The notes under the pieces are model-generated. The model was not told the origin of the DNA, did not search any database, and saw only the letters and a program-made list of their open reading frames with translations. Shown here in pieces: positions 8,139 to 17,197 of a DNA stretch of 64,000 bases. The stretch lies in contig NZ_CANPVO010000014.1 in NCBI RefSeq assembly GCF_947581785.1, positions 1 to 64,000 on the forward strand. The letters run 5' to 3'. The stretch's first letter is position 1; each line of letters opens with the position of its first letter. Source of the stretch: Candidatus Palauibacter polyketidifaciens (GTDB lineage: Bacteria > Gemmatimonadota > Gemmatimonadetes > Palauibacterales > Palauibacteraceae). A program made the position numbers and the translations under genes.

Positions 8139-10763
8139 ATGATCCCGAACGACAGACTCACGCTCAAGGCCCGCGAGGCGCTGAGCGATGCGCTGCTCGC
8201 GGCGCGCCGGTCGGACAACCCGGCGGTCGAGGACGTGCACCTCCTCGCGGCGCTGCTCGCGCAGGACGGTGGCGTCATCGTGCCGGTCCTGCAGACGGTG
8301 GGTATCGATCTCCCCGACCTGCAGACACGCCTGGAACGGGCCATTGGCCGCCTGCCGAAGCAGAGCGGAGCGGCTCCGTCCCCCAGTCGCGAACTCGACC
8401 GCGTCCTCGACGCGGCGGATGCGCTCGCGGGGGAGATGGGCGACTCCTATGTGACGACCGAGCACCTCCTCCTGGCCCTTGCCGGGGAACAGGCTTCCAC
8501 GACGGGCCCGCTGCTCCGGAACGCGGGAGCGGGTCCGGAAGCGGCGCGCCGGGCGGTGGAGGAAGTCCGGGGACCGCATCGCGTGACGGATCAGGACCCG
8601 GAAGGGAAGTATCGCGCCCTCGAGCGGTACGGCGTCGATCTCACGGCCGAGGCCCGTGCCGGGAAGCTCGACCCGGTCATCGGCCGGGACGCCGAGATCC
8701 GCCGCGTCATGCAGGTACTCTCGCGGCGGAGGAAGAACAATCCCGTCCTCATCGGCGAGCCCGGCGTGGGCAAGACGGCGATCGCGGAAGGGCTCGCGCA
8801 GCGGATCGTCGCGGGAGACATCCCGGAATCGCTGCGGAACAAGCAACTCGTGCAGTTGGACATCGGTTCGATGCTGGCGGGGGCCAAGTACCGGGGCGAG
8901 TTCGAGGAACGCCTGAAGGCGACGCTGAAGGAGATCACGGAATCCGGCGGCCGTTACGTCATCTTCCTCGACGAACTCCACACCGTGGTGGGAGCGGGGG
9001 CGGCCGAGGGCGCCGTGGATGCGGGGAACATGCTCAAGCCCGCCCTGGCCCGGGGCCAGCTCCGCATGGTAGGCGCGACGACGCTCGACGAGTACCGGTT
9101 GCATATCGAGAAGGACCCGGCTCTGGAGCGGCGGTTCCAGCCGGTTCTCGTCGGCGAACCCGGCGTGGACGAGACCCTGGCCATCCTGCGCGGACTCAAG
9201 GAACGCTACGAGGTGCACCACGGTGTGCGGATCACGGACCCGGCACTCGTGAGCGCCGTGCGCCTGTCCGACCGCTACATCGGCGACCGGTTCCTGCCCG
9301 ACAAGGCGATCGACCTCGTGGACGAGGCGGCGTCCCGGCTCCGCATCGAGATCGACTCCATGCCGGAGGAGATCGATGAACTGGATCGCAGGGTCACGCA
9401 ACTCGAGATCGAGCGCGAGGCGCTGCGCGACGAGGAAGACGCACGGAGCCGGGGACGGCTTTCGGAGCTGCAGGGCGAACTCGCCTCGGCGCGCGAGTCG
9501 CTCGCGGGATTGAACGCCCGCTGGATCCGCGAGAAGGACACGATCCAGACGGTCCAGCGCTTCAAGCGTGAGATCGAGGAGCTCGGCGTGGAGGCGCAGC
9601 AGGCGCAGCGGCGCGTGGACCACCAGCGCGCGGCCGAGATCCTCCACGGAGAGTTGCCGAAGCGGCGGGCCGAACTCCTCGCCGCGGAAGCGAAGCTGAA
9701 GGAGATCCAGGACGAGGGCTCCTTTCTGAACGAGGAAGTCGGACCCGGCGAGATCGCCGAGGTCGTGGCGAACTGGACCGGGATTCCGGTCGCGAGGATG
9801 CTCGAAGACGAGAAGGACCGGCTCGCGACGCTCGAGGAACACCTGCACCGGCGCGTGGTGAACCAGTCGCACGCGATCACGGCCGTGTCGGATGCGGTGC
9901 GCCGGAGTCGTGCCGGACTCCAGGACCCGAACCGTCCGATCGGGAGTTTCATGTTCCTCGGCCCCACCGGCGTCGGGAAGACGGAGACGGCGAGGGCGCT
10001 CGCGGAGTTCCTCTTCGACGAGGAGTCCGCCATGGTCCGGATCGACATGTCCGAGTACATGGAACGGCACGCCGTGGCACGTCTCATCGGGGCGCCGCCC
10101 GGGTATGTCGGCTATGAGGAGGGCGGGCAACTCACCGAGGCCGTGCGACGGCGTCCCTACACGGTGGTGCTCTTCGATGAGATCGAGAAGGCGCACCCGG
10201 ACGTCTTCAACGTCCTCCTCCAGATCCTGGATGACGGGAGGTTGACGGATGGCCGCGGGCGCACGGTGGACTTTCGCAACGCCGTGCTCATCATGACGAG
10301 CAACATCGGGAGTTCAAGGATCCTCGCCCGCTCCGAGGCCGGCGAGTCGTGGGCCGGGACGGAGGCGGAGGTCGAGAATGCCCTGCGCGGCCGCTTCAAG
10401 CCGGAGTTCCTCAACCGCGTGGATGAGATCCTCGTCTTCCGGCCGCTCAGCCGGGAGCACCTCGAGTCGATCGTCGGGATCCAGGTGAACCGGGTCGCCG
10501 GGATGTTGGCGGAACGGGACATACGGATCGAGGTCAGCGGACCCGCCAGGCGGCGAATCGCGGATGTCGGATACGACCCCGCGTTCGGGGCGCGCCCGCT
10601 CAAGCGCGCGATCCAGCGGCTCATCGCGAACCCGCTCGCCATGGCCTTTCTGGAGGGACGCTTCCGGGAGGGCGACGCGCTGCGCGTGGAGGTCGACGAA
10701 GACGGCGAAGGGCTGCGCTTCGTGCCATCGGAGACACCCGATTCACCGGAGGAGGAGGAATGA
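8139..10763 (+). CDS. clpB: ATP-dependent disaggregase ClpB
   Basis: An 874-residue Hsp100 chaperone that, with DnaK, pulls apart aggregated proteins. Order: double Clp N-domain (1 to about 150); first AAA+ module with Walker A GEPGVGKT (about 206-213) and Walker B FLDELH; a long coiled-coil middle domain (about 405-530, rich in Glu/Arg/Leu), which distinguishes ClpB from ClpA and ClpC; second AAA+ module with Walker A GPTGVGKT (about 608-615) and the EYMERHAV segment. The C-terminus is acidic (SPEEEE). Length fits the family. The stop overlaps the next gene by 4 bp. Confidence 0.97.
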   Translation: MIPNDRLTLKAREALSDALLAARRSDNPAVEDVHLLAALLAQDGGVIVPVLQTVGIDLPDLQTRLERAIGRLPKQSGAAPSPSRELDRVLDAADALAGEMGDSYVTTEHLLLALAGEQASTTGPLLRNAGAGPEAARRAVEEVRGPHRVTDQDPEGKYRALERYGVDLTAEARAGKLDPVIGRDAEIRRVMQVLSRRRKNNPVLIGEPGVGKTAIAEGLAQRIVAGDIPESLRNKQLVQLDIGSMLAGAKYRGEFEERLKATLKEITESGGRYVIFLDELHTVVGAGAAEGAVDAGNMLKPALARGQLRMVGATTLDEYRLHIEKDPALERRFQPVLVGEPGVDETLAILRGLKERYEVHHGVRITDPALVSAVRLSDRYIGDRFLPDKAIDLVDEAASRLRIEIDSMPEEIDELDRRVTQLEIEREALRDEEDARSRGRLSELQGELASARESLAGLNARWIREKDTIQTVQRFKREIEELGVEAQQAQRRVDHQRAAEILHGELPKRRAELLAAEAKLKEIQDEGSFLNEEVGPGEIAEVVANWTGIPVARMLEDEKDRLATLEEHLHRRVVNQSHAITAVSDAVRRSRAGLQDPNRPIGSFMFLGPTGVGKTETARALAEFLFDEESAMVRIDMSEYMERHAVARLIGAPPGYVGYEEGGQLTEAVRRRPYTVVLFDEIEKAHPDVFNVLLQILDDGRLTDGRGRTVDFRNAVLIMTSNIGSSRILARSEAGESWAGTEAEVENALRGRFKPEFLNRVDEILVFRPLSREHLESIVGIQVNRVAGMLAERDIRIEVSGPARRRIADVGYDPAFGARPLKRAIQRLIANPLAMAFLEGRFREGDALRVEVDEDGEGLRFVPSETPDSPEEEE

Positions 10764-11233
10764 CGGCGAGTCTGCGGGAGGGCCCCGCGATCCGCGTCGC
10801 GGTCCTGATCATGGCCGTGGCGGGCTTCGCGCTCGCCGGCTGCGCGTCGCACGGAGGCGCCGGGGCGGAGTACGGCACGGAGCTGTACGGAGCGGAGTCC
10901 GCGGAGGCTGCCATCGGGCGGTTTCTCGATGCCGCAAGGCTGCGCGACTACTCGGCCATGGCGCGGCTGTTCGGAACGGACGAGGGCCCGGCGGAACGTC
11001 GATGGGGGAGGGACGAGACGGAACAACGAATGTTCGTGCTCGCGAGCCTGCTCGAGCCGCGCGCCTGGGAACTCCGCCCGAATCCTGTCGCAGGGGCCGG
11101 CGGCGCCTCGCGCTGGATGGTGGATCTGACAGGGCTGCGAAACGGGGCTGTGAGCGTCCCGTTCCTCATCGTTTCGGATGGGAACCGCTGGTTCGTGGAG
11201 CGGATCGGGACGGAGAGACTCGGGGCTCCGTGA
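10760..11233 (+). CDS. Lipoprotein of unknown function cotranscribed with clpB
   Basis: A 157-residue protein with a signal peptide ending in the lipobox FALAGC, so it is probably anchored in a membrane by lipid. The mature part has EAAIGRFLDAARLRDYSAMARLFGT and a C-terminal PFLIVSDGNRWFVERIG. This layout (a short helix followed by a beta sheet) resembles small NTF2-like or DUF4878-type lipoproteins; that is a guess from pattern only. The ATG overlaps the clpB stop (ATGA). The last 68 bases overlap the 3' end of the convergent glycosyltransferase gene. Confidence 0.72.
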   Translation: MTASLREGPAIRVAVLIMAVAGFALAGCASHGGAGAEYGTELYGAESAEAAIGRFLDAARLRDYSAMARLFGTDEGPAERRWGRDETEQRMFVLASLLEPRAWELRPNPVAGAGGASRWMVDLTGLRNGAVSVPFLIVSDGNRWFVERIGTERLGAP

Positions 11234-11936
11234 CCTCGGAAGGCCGTTCGTGGTAGCGGCTGAGTCGCCGCGGATCCGCGCCTGCGAGGAAGGCCGCGCG
11301 CAACGTCCAGTGCTTGAGGACCGTGCGCAGGAAGCCGGCTTCCCAGCGCCGACTCGAGGTGGACGCCGCGAGGGGGAGGAGGCGAAAGCGGGTGACCCGC
11401 CGAACGGCCCGGACGAAGGCCACATCTTCGAAGAGCGGGAGGTCCCCGAAGCCGTCGCACGCTTCGTAGGCGTCGCGCGTGGCGAAGAGGGCCTGATCGC
11501 CCGTGGCGGTGCGGAGTCGGCGAGTGCGCCAGTTCACGCCCCATTCGAGCAGGCGATAGCGCCACCGTCGCGCGCGCGTTTGGCGCGATTGCGATTGGAT
11601 GGCGAAGCGGAAACAGCCGGCTTCCGCGCCCGCGCGGACCGCGGCGCGGATGGCCGTCGCGCCGCCCTCGGGAAGCCACGTGTCGGCATGCACGAAGACG
11701 AGAATGTCGCCGGTCGCGGTCCGTGCCCCGGCGGCGAGCTGGGCGCCCCGGTTCCGGCGGGTCGACATGACCCGGCCATGGGCGGCCGCGATCTCCGTCG
11801 TACGATCCCGGCTGCCCCCGTCGACCACGATGACTTCCGCCTCGGGGCCGAGAGCGGACTTTGCGCGCCGGAGCGTCTCGTCGAGCCGCGCTTCCTCATC
11901 GAGCGTCGGCACGATGACGGAAAACTCCTGCGTCAC
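11166..11936 (-). CDS. Family 2 glycosyltransferase (TIGR04283-like)
   Basis: A 256-residue GT-A enzyme: FSVIVPTLDEEARL at the N-terminus, VIVVDGGSRDRT (nucleotide binding), NRGAQLAAGA, the metal-binding region VFVHADTWLP, then GDQALF and DLPLFEDVAFVRAVRR. This motif set matches the TIGR04283 group of family 2 glycosyltransferases, often seen with sugar or lipid modification genes; the acceptor is unknown. The GTG at 11936 overlaps the epimerase stop (GTGA). The 3' end runs 68 bp into the convergent lipoprotein gene, and the last 20 or so residues are low complexity, so the tail may be poorly conserved. Confidence 0.85.
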   Translation of the reverse strand: MTQEFSVIVPTLDEEARLDETLRRAKSALGPEAEVIVVDGGSRDRTTEIAAAHGRVMSTRRNRGAQLAAGARTATGDILVFVHADTWLPEGGATAIRAAVRAGAEAGCFRFAIQSQSRQTRARRWRYRLLEWGVNWRTRRLRTATGDQALFATRDAYEACDGFGDLPLFEDVAFVRAVRRVTRFRLLPLAASTSSRRWEAGFLRTVLKHWTLRAAFLAGADPRRLSRYHERPSEVTEPRVSPSRSAPRTSGSHPKR

Positions 11937-12367
11937 CCGCCCTCGGGATCCTCCCGCATCTCCAGGAGAACGCCCTTCAGCGAACGCGGATGCAGAAATG
12001 CGATGCGGGCGCCGCCGGCGCCGACGCGGATCCGGGGCGGGATGGTTTCCGCACCCGCCGCTTCGGCGTCCGCAAGGGCCACCTCGAGATCGTCGACGCA
12101 GACGCAGACGTGGTGGATGCCGGGGCCGCGCCGGTCGAGGAAGCGGGCGATGGGTGACTCCGGGGTCAGGGGAGCGAGCAACTCGATCCGCCCGGCGCCC
12201 TCGCCGAAGAAGGTGGCCCGAATGCCCTCCGATGGGACGGTCTCCTCCCCGGACGGCGGCTGGCCCAGGACGGCGGACCACCGCGGCACGGCTTCCTGAA
12301 GCGAGTTGACCGCGATTCCCACGTGGTCGATAATGGGCGCGCCCGGAGTACGGTTGCCTTGGTTCAC
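11933..12367 (-). CDS. Methylmalonyl-CoA epimerase
   Basis: A glyoxalase/VOC-fold protein of about 144 residues that interconverts (S)- and (R)-methylmalonyl-CoA. Metal ligands and core motifs are visible: IDHVGIAV, RIELLAPLTPESPIARFL, GIHHVCVCVDDLEVAL and the terminal VLLEM. The proposed GTG at 12367 has AAGGGG about 12 bases upstream; a shorter product starting nearer IIDHVGIAV is possible. It supplies the step between the propionyl-CoA carboxylase and methylmalonyl-CoA mutase encoded at 43.8-48.9 kb, although it sits over 30 kb away and beside a glycosyltransferase. Confidence 0.9.
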   Translation of the reverse strand: MNQGNRTPGAPIIDHVGIAVNSLQEAVPRWSAVLGQPPSGEETVPSEGIRATFFGEGAGRIELLAPLTPESPIARFLDRRGPGIHHVCVCVDDLEVALADAEAAGAETIPPRIRVGAGGARIAFLHPRSLKGVLLEMREDPEGG

Positions 12368-12544
12368 TGCGGCCGGAGACCCCTTGTAGTTCCTGAACGA
12401 TGGAGAACGCGAGCGGGGCGCCGGGGTACGACACCTCACCTGTGCCCGCGCGCGGGAACGTATTCCGGACCCGGTACCGGAGCCAGTGAAGAAGCGATTT
12501 CTCCCGGTCGGGTGATCGGGGTGGCAGAGGAACAGGAGATTCGA

Positions 12545-12883
12545 ATGGCTGACGCTGCGAACGGAGGGCCCGTCGAGATCACGGATGCGAATTTCGCCGA
12601 CGAGATCGAGGGTGCCGAGGGTCTGGCAATGGTCGATTTTTGGGCGGAGTGGTGCGGCCCGTGCCGGCTCGTCGGGCCGATCGTCGACGAACTCGCGCAG
12701 GAGTACGCGGGTCGCGTCACGGTCGGGAAACTCGATGTGGATGCGAACCCGCAGACCGCATTCCGCTTCAACGTGCGCTCGATCCCGAGCATCCTCTTCT
12801 TCAGGGATGGCGAGGTCGTTGACACCCTCGTGGGGGCGCACCCCAGGGATTCTCTCGAGAAGAAGATCCGCGAGCACGCCTGA
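12545..12883 (+). CDS. trxA: Thioredoxin
   Basis: A 112-residue thioredoxin with the redox motif WCGPC in [22 protein letters not shown], the [21 protein letters not shown] segment with the cis-Pro, and a C-terminal helix. It reduces protein disulfides in the cytoplasm. The ATG at 12545 has AGGAG about eight bases upstream; an in-frame GTG at 12521 would add eight residues. It is transcribed divergently from the epimerase gene, with 177 bases between them. Confidence 0.95.
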   Translation: MADAANGGPVEITDANFADEIEGAEGLAMVDFWAEWCGPCRLVGPIVDELAQEYAGRVTVGKLDVDANPQTAFRFNVRSIPSILFFRDGEVVDTLVGAHPRDSLEKKIREHA

Positions 12884-12988
12884 GGAGCGGCGCCGCTACG
12901 GTCCACCCTCGCATCGCGCCCCCCGGTCCTGATGGCTCCGGGGGGCGCGGGCGCATCGGGCGGCGAACGGGAAACGAGGACGCGTGTC

Positions 12989-13834
12989 GTGACGGGAACG
13001 CTCTACGTGGTCGGCACGCCGATCGGCAATCTGGACGACATGCCGCGGCGTGCAGTCGGGATTCTGCGTTCGGTCGATGTGTGTTACGCGGAAGACACGC
13101 GGCGCTCGGGTACGCTGCTCGCGCGGCTGAAGGCCAACGTCCCGTTGCGGTCGCTGCACATGCACAACGAGCGCGCACGGGTGGAGGAGTTGCTCGCGGC
13201 CCTCGCCGGGGGAGGCTCCGCGGCCCTGGTGTCCGACGCGGGAACGCCGACCGTGTCCGACCCCGGCTCGCGGGCGGTCGCCGCCGCCCGCGAGGCGGGG
13301 CACGAGGTGCTTGCCGTACCCGGTCCTTCCGCCGTGCTGGCGGCGCTCTCCGTGTCCGGATTTCCGGCGGACCGGTTTCATTTTCTCGGATTCGTGCCAC
13401 GGCGGGGCCGCGAACGCTCCGCCTGGATCGACAGCCTCCGGTCATGCGTGGACACCGCCGTCGCGTTCGAGGCGCCGGGGCGGCTGGTCGCGCTCCTCGA
13501 AGAATTGGCGGAAGCGGGTCTGGGTGAGCGAGCGGCCGTCGTCTGTCGGGAGCTGACGAAGCTGCACGAGGAGACGACGGCCGGATCCGTGCGCGAGTTG
13601 GTGTCGGCATTCGCGACGCGCGAGGTCAGGGGCGAGGTGACGCTCGTGTTCGGGGAAGGCGAGGCAGGCAACGAAGCGCTCGATCTGGCGGTCCTGATGG
13701 AAGAGGCGCGACATTGGTCGCGCGATGGCCTGCGGCGGCGCGAGATCGCCGACCGCCTGGCTGCGGAGTTCGGTCTGAGCCGGAACGAGGCCTACCGCGT
13801 GAGCTTGCAGGTTCAAGAGGCGCCCTCGGAATGA
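12989..13834 (+). CDS. rsmI: 16S rRNA (cytidine1402-2'-O)-methyltransferase
   Basis: A tetrapyrrole-methylase-fold enzyme of 281 residues that 2'-O-methylates C1402 in the ribosomal P site. Motifs: [13 protein letters not shown] at the N-terminus, [23 protein letters not shown], and [13 protein letters not shown]. The C-terminal helical part ([27 protein letters not shown]) is usual for the family. The GTG at 12989 has GAGGA eight bases upstream and gives the typical short N-terminus; an ATG at 12932 would add 19 residues without similarity. The stop overlaps the next gene by 4 bp. Confidence 0.94.
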   Translation: MTGTLYVVGTPIGNLDDMPRRAVGILRSVDVCYAEDTRRSGTLLARLKANVPLRSLHMHNERARVEELLAALAGGGSAALVSDAGTPTVSDPGSRAVAAAREAGHEVLAVPGPSAVLAALSVSGFPADRFHFLGFVPRRGRERSAWIDSLRSCVDTAVAFEAPGRLVALLEELAEAGLGERAAVVCRELTKLHEETTAGSVRELVSAFATREVRGEVTLVFGEGEAGNEALDLAVLMEEARHWSRDGLRRREIADRLAAEFGLSRNEAYRVSLQVQEAPSE

Positions 13835-16800
13835 GTGACGGATTCGGCTTCGAACGGCTGACCGCCGCCTGCGCAGCGGCCCGGGCGCGCGTCGCCGGGA
13901 CGGCGGCGGCTTCAGCCGTCACGCTGGGTGGAGCGCTGATCCTCGTCCTTTCCCTGCTTCCGGTCTCCGCTCGGGAAGGCCGTGGCTCGCTCGTTCCGCT
14001 CGCCCTCGCCTTCGTGCTGTGGGCCGGCCTCGCCGGGCTGGTGTGGATCGCCCGCCGCGTCTGGCACGCCCTGCATCCGCATGCGGTGGCGGAGGAGGCG
14101 GACGCTGCAGCGGGTCTGGGGGCCGGCGATGTGCGCTCCGCGATCGAACTGGAAGGGGCGGAGGCGGCGGCGGGAGCCGGATTGGCCGCCCTCCACCGCA
14201 CGCGGGTTTCCGAGGCGCTGGGGAGCGCTGCGTCGCGCGGCCTCCTGCCGGTCACCGGACCGGGATGGAAGCGGCGGATTCGCCGTTCGGGCGTCGCCGT
14301 GGCGCTCATGCTTCTCGCGATCTCAATCGCCGCGCTGCTGCGGCCGCAGCCGACGTTCTCGGCCGCCGCGGCGCTGGGCGCGCCGTGGCGCACCGCTTTC
14401 CCGGCGCCGCTTCCCCCCCTCGGCGTGACCGGCGAGACCGGCGTGCCGCGCGGAGATGCGGCGGTGGTAGCCGTCTCGGCCGCGGGCCGCGACCGGGTCG
14501 ACCTGGTGTGGCGCGCGGCGGGCCGGGCGCCCGAACGGGTCCTCCTCGATGTGTCGGCGGCCGGTTCGGCCCAAGGCCGCACCGCCCCGATCATCTCTCC
14601 CACCGCCGTGTGGGCCGAAGACGCGGAGGGCTTTTCGAGCGACACCCTGCGCGTCCGTCCCCTCGAGCCCCTCCTTGTCCAGGATCTCCAGCTCACCGTC
14701 GAGTTCCCGGCCTATCTCGGGCGCGGGTCGGAGCGCTACCGTGGCCGGATTCCGCCGCTCGTGGCACCGGAAGGCACGCGGCTGCGGTTGAGCGGGGAGA
14801 CGAACCTCCCGCTCGATGAGGGAGTCCTCGCATGGGAGCCCGGCGACGGTGAAACCGCCGAGGCGGCGGCCCGCATCCCGCTCGAGATCGCGGGTTCGCA
14901 GTTCGCCGTTTCGTGGGTGCCCGAGCGAACGGGCGCCTGGGCGTGGGAACTGCGGGCCGAGTCGTCGCTTGGCGAGCCCATTCCCCCAGACCCGATCCGG
15001 GTGCTCGTCGTCCCCGATCTTCAGCCGCGCATCCACCTCCTCTATCCCGCACCGGATACGACCCTGGGCTACGAACGGGTGATGCCGATCATCGTCGACA
15101 TCGAGGACGACATCGGCCTCCGCCGCGCCTTTGTTCGCAGCTGGCGCTCGGGGCTGGGCAGCGAGAACGCGGAGCGGCGGGAGGCGCTTTCCCCCGACCC
15201 CGCCGGGGCGGCGCGGGCCGTCTTCCGGCATCTGCTCGACCGCAGCGCGGAGTCCTTCCTCCCCGGGGATACGCTGTTCTACCGTTTCGAGGCCTTTGAC
15301 GGGCATCCGGCCAGAGGGCCCGCGCTTTCCGACGTTTTTCTGCTTCGCGTTCCGACGTTCACGGAGATTCGGGATCAGCGCGCGGATCAGACCGAGGCCT
15401 TGTCCGAAGCGGCGCAGGCCCTGGAGGAGAATCTGGAGGCGCTGGCCGAGGCGGCGGCCGACGCCGCCCGGCAGACGGATGCCGAGGGGGACGACAGCGA
15501 GGACGTCCGGTTCGAGGCCACGGAAGAGGCGCGGAGCGTGCTCGATGAAGCGCAGCGGTCGGAGGAGGAGCTCGAGGGGGTCGAGGAGCAGATCCAGGCG
15601 CTTCAGGAGGAACTCGAAGCCTCGCCGCTCTCCGACCCGGCGCTGCAGGAGCAGTTGCGGCGCCTGGCCGAACGTTACGAGGAACTGACCGAGAGCGGAC
15701 TCGAGGAGCAGATCGAGGCGCTCGCGGAAGCGTTGCGGGAGCTGGATCCGGAAGCGGTTCGGGAAGCGCTCGAACAGCTTGCCGGGGACTACGAAGACCT
15801 GCGGGAGCAGGTCGACCAGACGCTCGGCATGCTCGAGCAGGCCGCGCTCGAACAGGCGATGAAGTCGGCACAGGCCAACGCGGACGAGCTGGCGCAGGAG
15901 CAGAGGGAGGTTGCCGGGGAGACGGATCCCGAGACGTTCCAGGACGGTCAGGAGTTGCTCGTCGAACAGGCCGAAGCGTTGGCGGAGCGCTTGGCGGAGC
16001 TGGAGGCCGAACTTGCGGCGGCGGACCGGGAAGCGGCCGCGGATTCGGCCCGGGCCGCCGGTGAGCGCACGCAGGAGGCCCTTGGGAAGATGGCCGACGC
16101 GCAGAACGGAGCCGAGCAGCCCCCATCGGGGGCGCCGGGCGAGGTCGGCGAAACGGAGCGGCAGGCGGCGGAGGAGGCTGCGGCGGCACTCGAACAGGCG
16201 GCGGGTGCCCTCGGCTCGGCGCAGCGGGAGATGAGTGGGGAGCAGGGAGAGGCCGCCGTCGAGTCGCTGGCTCGCGCGCGCAGCGAGGCGCTCGCGCTGT
16301 CGGAAGAGGAGGGCCGCCTTTCGGAGGCGACGCGCGGCGAGAATGCGGCGGATCCGACATCTTGGCGTGCGCGGCAGGGCGCCGTGCGTCAGGGGTTGGA
16401 GAATCTGGTCGAGAGGCTCTCGGAGGCCGGGAACGAGGCCGCCATGCTGGACCAGCGGACGGGGGCTGCGGCGGGCGAGGCGGCGGCCCGCATGGATCAG
16501 CTGCTGGACCGGCTCGCAGGCGATGGTGCGCGGCGTCTCCCGTCCCGGGCGGAGGTCGAGGGCATCCAGGAGTCGCTGAACTCGCTGGCCCGACACCTGT
16601 TGGCGAGCGAGGAGGCAGCGCGAGCGGCCGGGCAGGAGGCCGCCGGCCAGGACGCGGCGGATCAGATGAACCAGCTCGCGCAGCAGCAGCAGGCCGTGAC
16701 GCAGGAGACGAGTTCGCTTCTAATGCCCGGCCCGCGGCCGTCCGGGGAGGAGCGGCGGCGCGAGGAGATCGCGCGGCGGCAGGAGGAGGTCGCCGAAGAG

Positions 16801-17196
16801 CTCGGAGAACTGGAAGACCCGGAGGGCGATCTCCTGGGACGTCCAGAGGAGCTGGCGGAGGAGGCGGCTGAACTGGCACAGCAGCTCGAGTTGGAAGGAC
16901 CCACGCAGGAGACGCTTGAACGACAGCGGCAACTCTTCCGGCGCATGCTCGACGCCGGGCGCTCGCTGGAGGATGAGGATCTCGACCCCAACGAACGGGA
17001 GTCGCGCGAAGCCACGGCCCCGCCGGGGGCTCCACCGCCCATCGATCCGGAGTTGCTGCGGGGACGCCGCTACCCGACGCCCTCGGAGGCCCTGCTCCGG
17101 GAGCTGCCGCTCTTCTATCGATCGCTGATCTTCGAGTACTTCGACCGGCTGAACCGGGTCCCCCCGGCAGGCGCCGAGGCCCGGCGGGAGCCCTGA
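13831..17196 (+). CDS. DUF4175-like giant coiled-coil membrane protein
   Basis: A 1121-residue protein. Three hydrophobic helices are visible near the N-terminus (about 24-44, 53-74, 153-171). A beta-rich region follows (about 170-500) with segments such as LTVEFPAYLGRGSERYRGRIPP. From about residue 509 to 1055 there is an almost uninterrupted coiled coil dominated by Glu, Gln, Ala, Leu and Arg, then a Pro-rich tail ending in FYRSLIFEYFDRLN. This order matches what I know as the DUF4175 family, whose function is not established; an envelope or mechanical scaffold role is only inference. The ATG overlaps the rsmI stop. The extreme coiled-coil composition makes similarity searches prone to false hits. 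Confidence 0.75.
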   Translation: MSDGFGFERLTAACAAARARVAGTAAASAVTLGGALILVLSLLPVSAREGRGSLVPLALAFVLWAGLAGLVWIARRVWHALHPHAVAEEADAAAGLGAGDVRSAIELEGAEAAAGAGLAALHRTRVSEALGSAASRGLLPVTGPGWKRRIRRSGVAVALMLLAISIAALLRPQPTFSAAAALGAPWRTAFPAPLPPLGVTGETGVPRGDAAVVAVSAAGRDRVDLVWRAAGRAPERVLLDVSAAGSAQGRTAPIISPTAVWAEDAEGFSSDTLRVRPLEPLLVQDLQLTVEFPAYLGRGSERYRGRIPPLVAPEGTRLRLSGETNLPLDEGVLAWEPGDGETAEAAARIPLEIAGSQFAVSWVPERTGAWAWELRAESSLGEPIPPDPIRVLVVPDLQPRIHLLYPAPDTTLGYERVMPIIVDIEDDIGLRRAFVRSWRSGLGSENAERREALSPDPAGAARAVFRHLLDRSAESFLPGDTLFYRFEAFDGHPARGPALSDVFLLRVPTFTEIRDQRADQTEALSEAAQALEENLEALAEAAADAARQTDAEGDDSEDVRFEATEEARSVLDEAQRSEEELEGVEEQIQALQEELEASPLSDPALQEQLRRLAERYEELTESGLEEQIEALAEALRELDPEAVREALEQLAGDYEDLREQVDQTLGMLEQAALEQAMKSAQANADELAQEQREVAGETDPETFQDGQELLVEQAEALAERLAELEAELAAADREAAADSARAAGERTQEALGKMADAQNGAEQPPSGAPGEVGETERQAAEEAAAALEQAAGALGSAQREMSGEQGEAAVESLARARSEALALSEEEGRLSEATRGENAADPTSWRARQGAVRQGLENLVERLSEAGNEAAMLDQRTGAAAGEAAARMDQLLDRLAGDGARRLPSRAEVEGIQESLNSLARHLLASEEAARAAGQEAAGQDAADQMNQLAQQQQAVTQETSSLLMPGPRPSGEERRREEIARRQEEVAEELGELEDPEGDLLGRPEELAEEAAELAQQLELEGPTQETLERQRQLFRRMLDAGRSLEDEDLDPNERESREATAPPGAPPPIDPELLRGRRYPTPSEALLRELPLFYRSLIFEYFDRLNRVPPAGAEARREP

Positions 17197-17197
17197 C

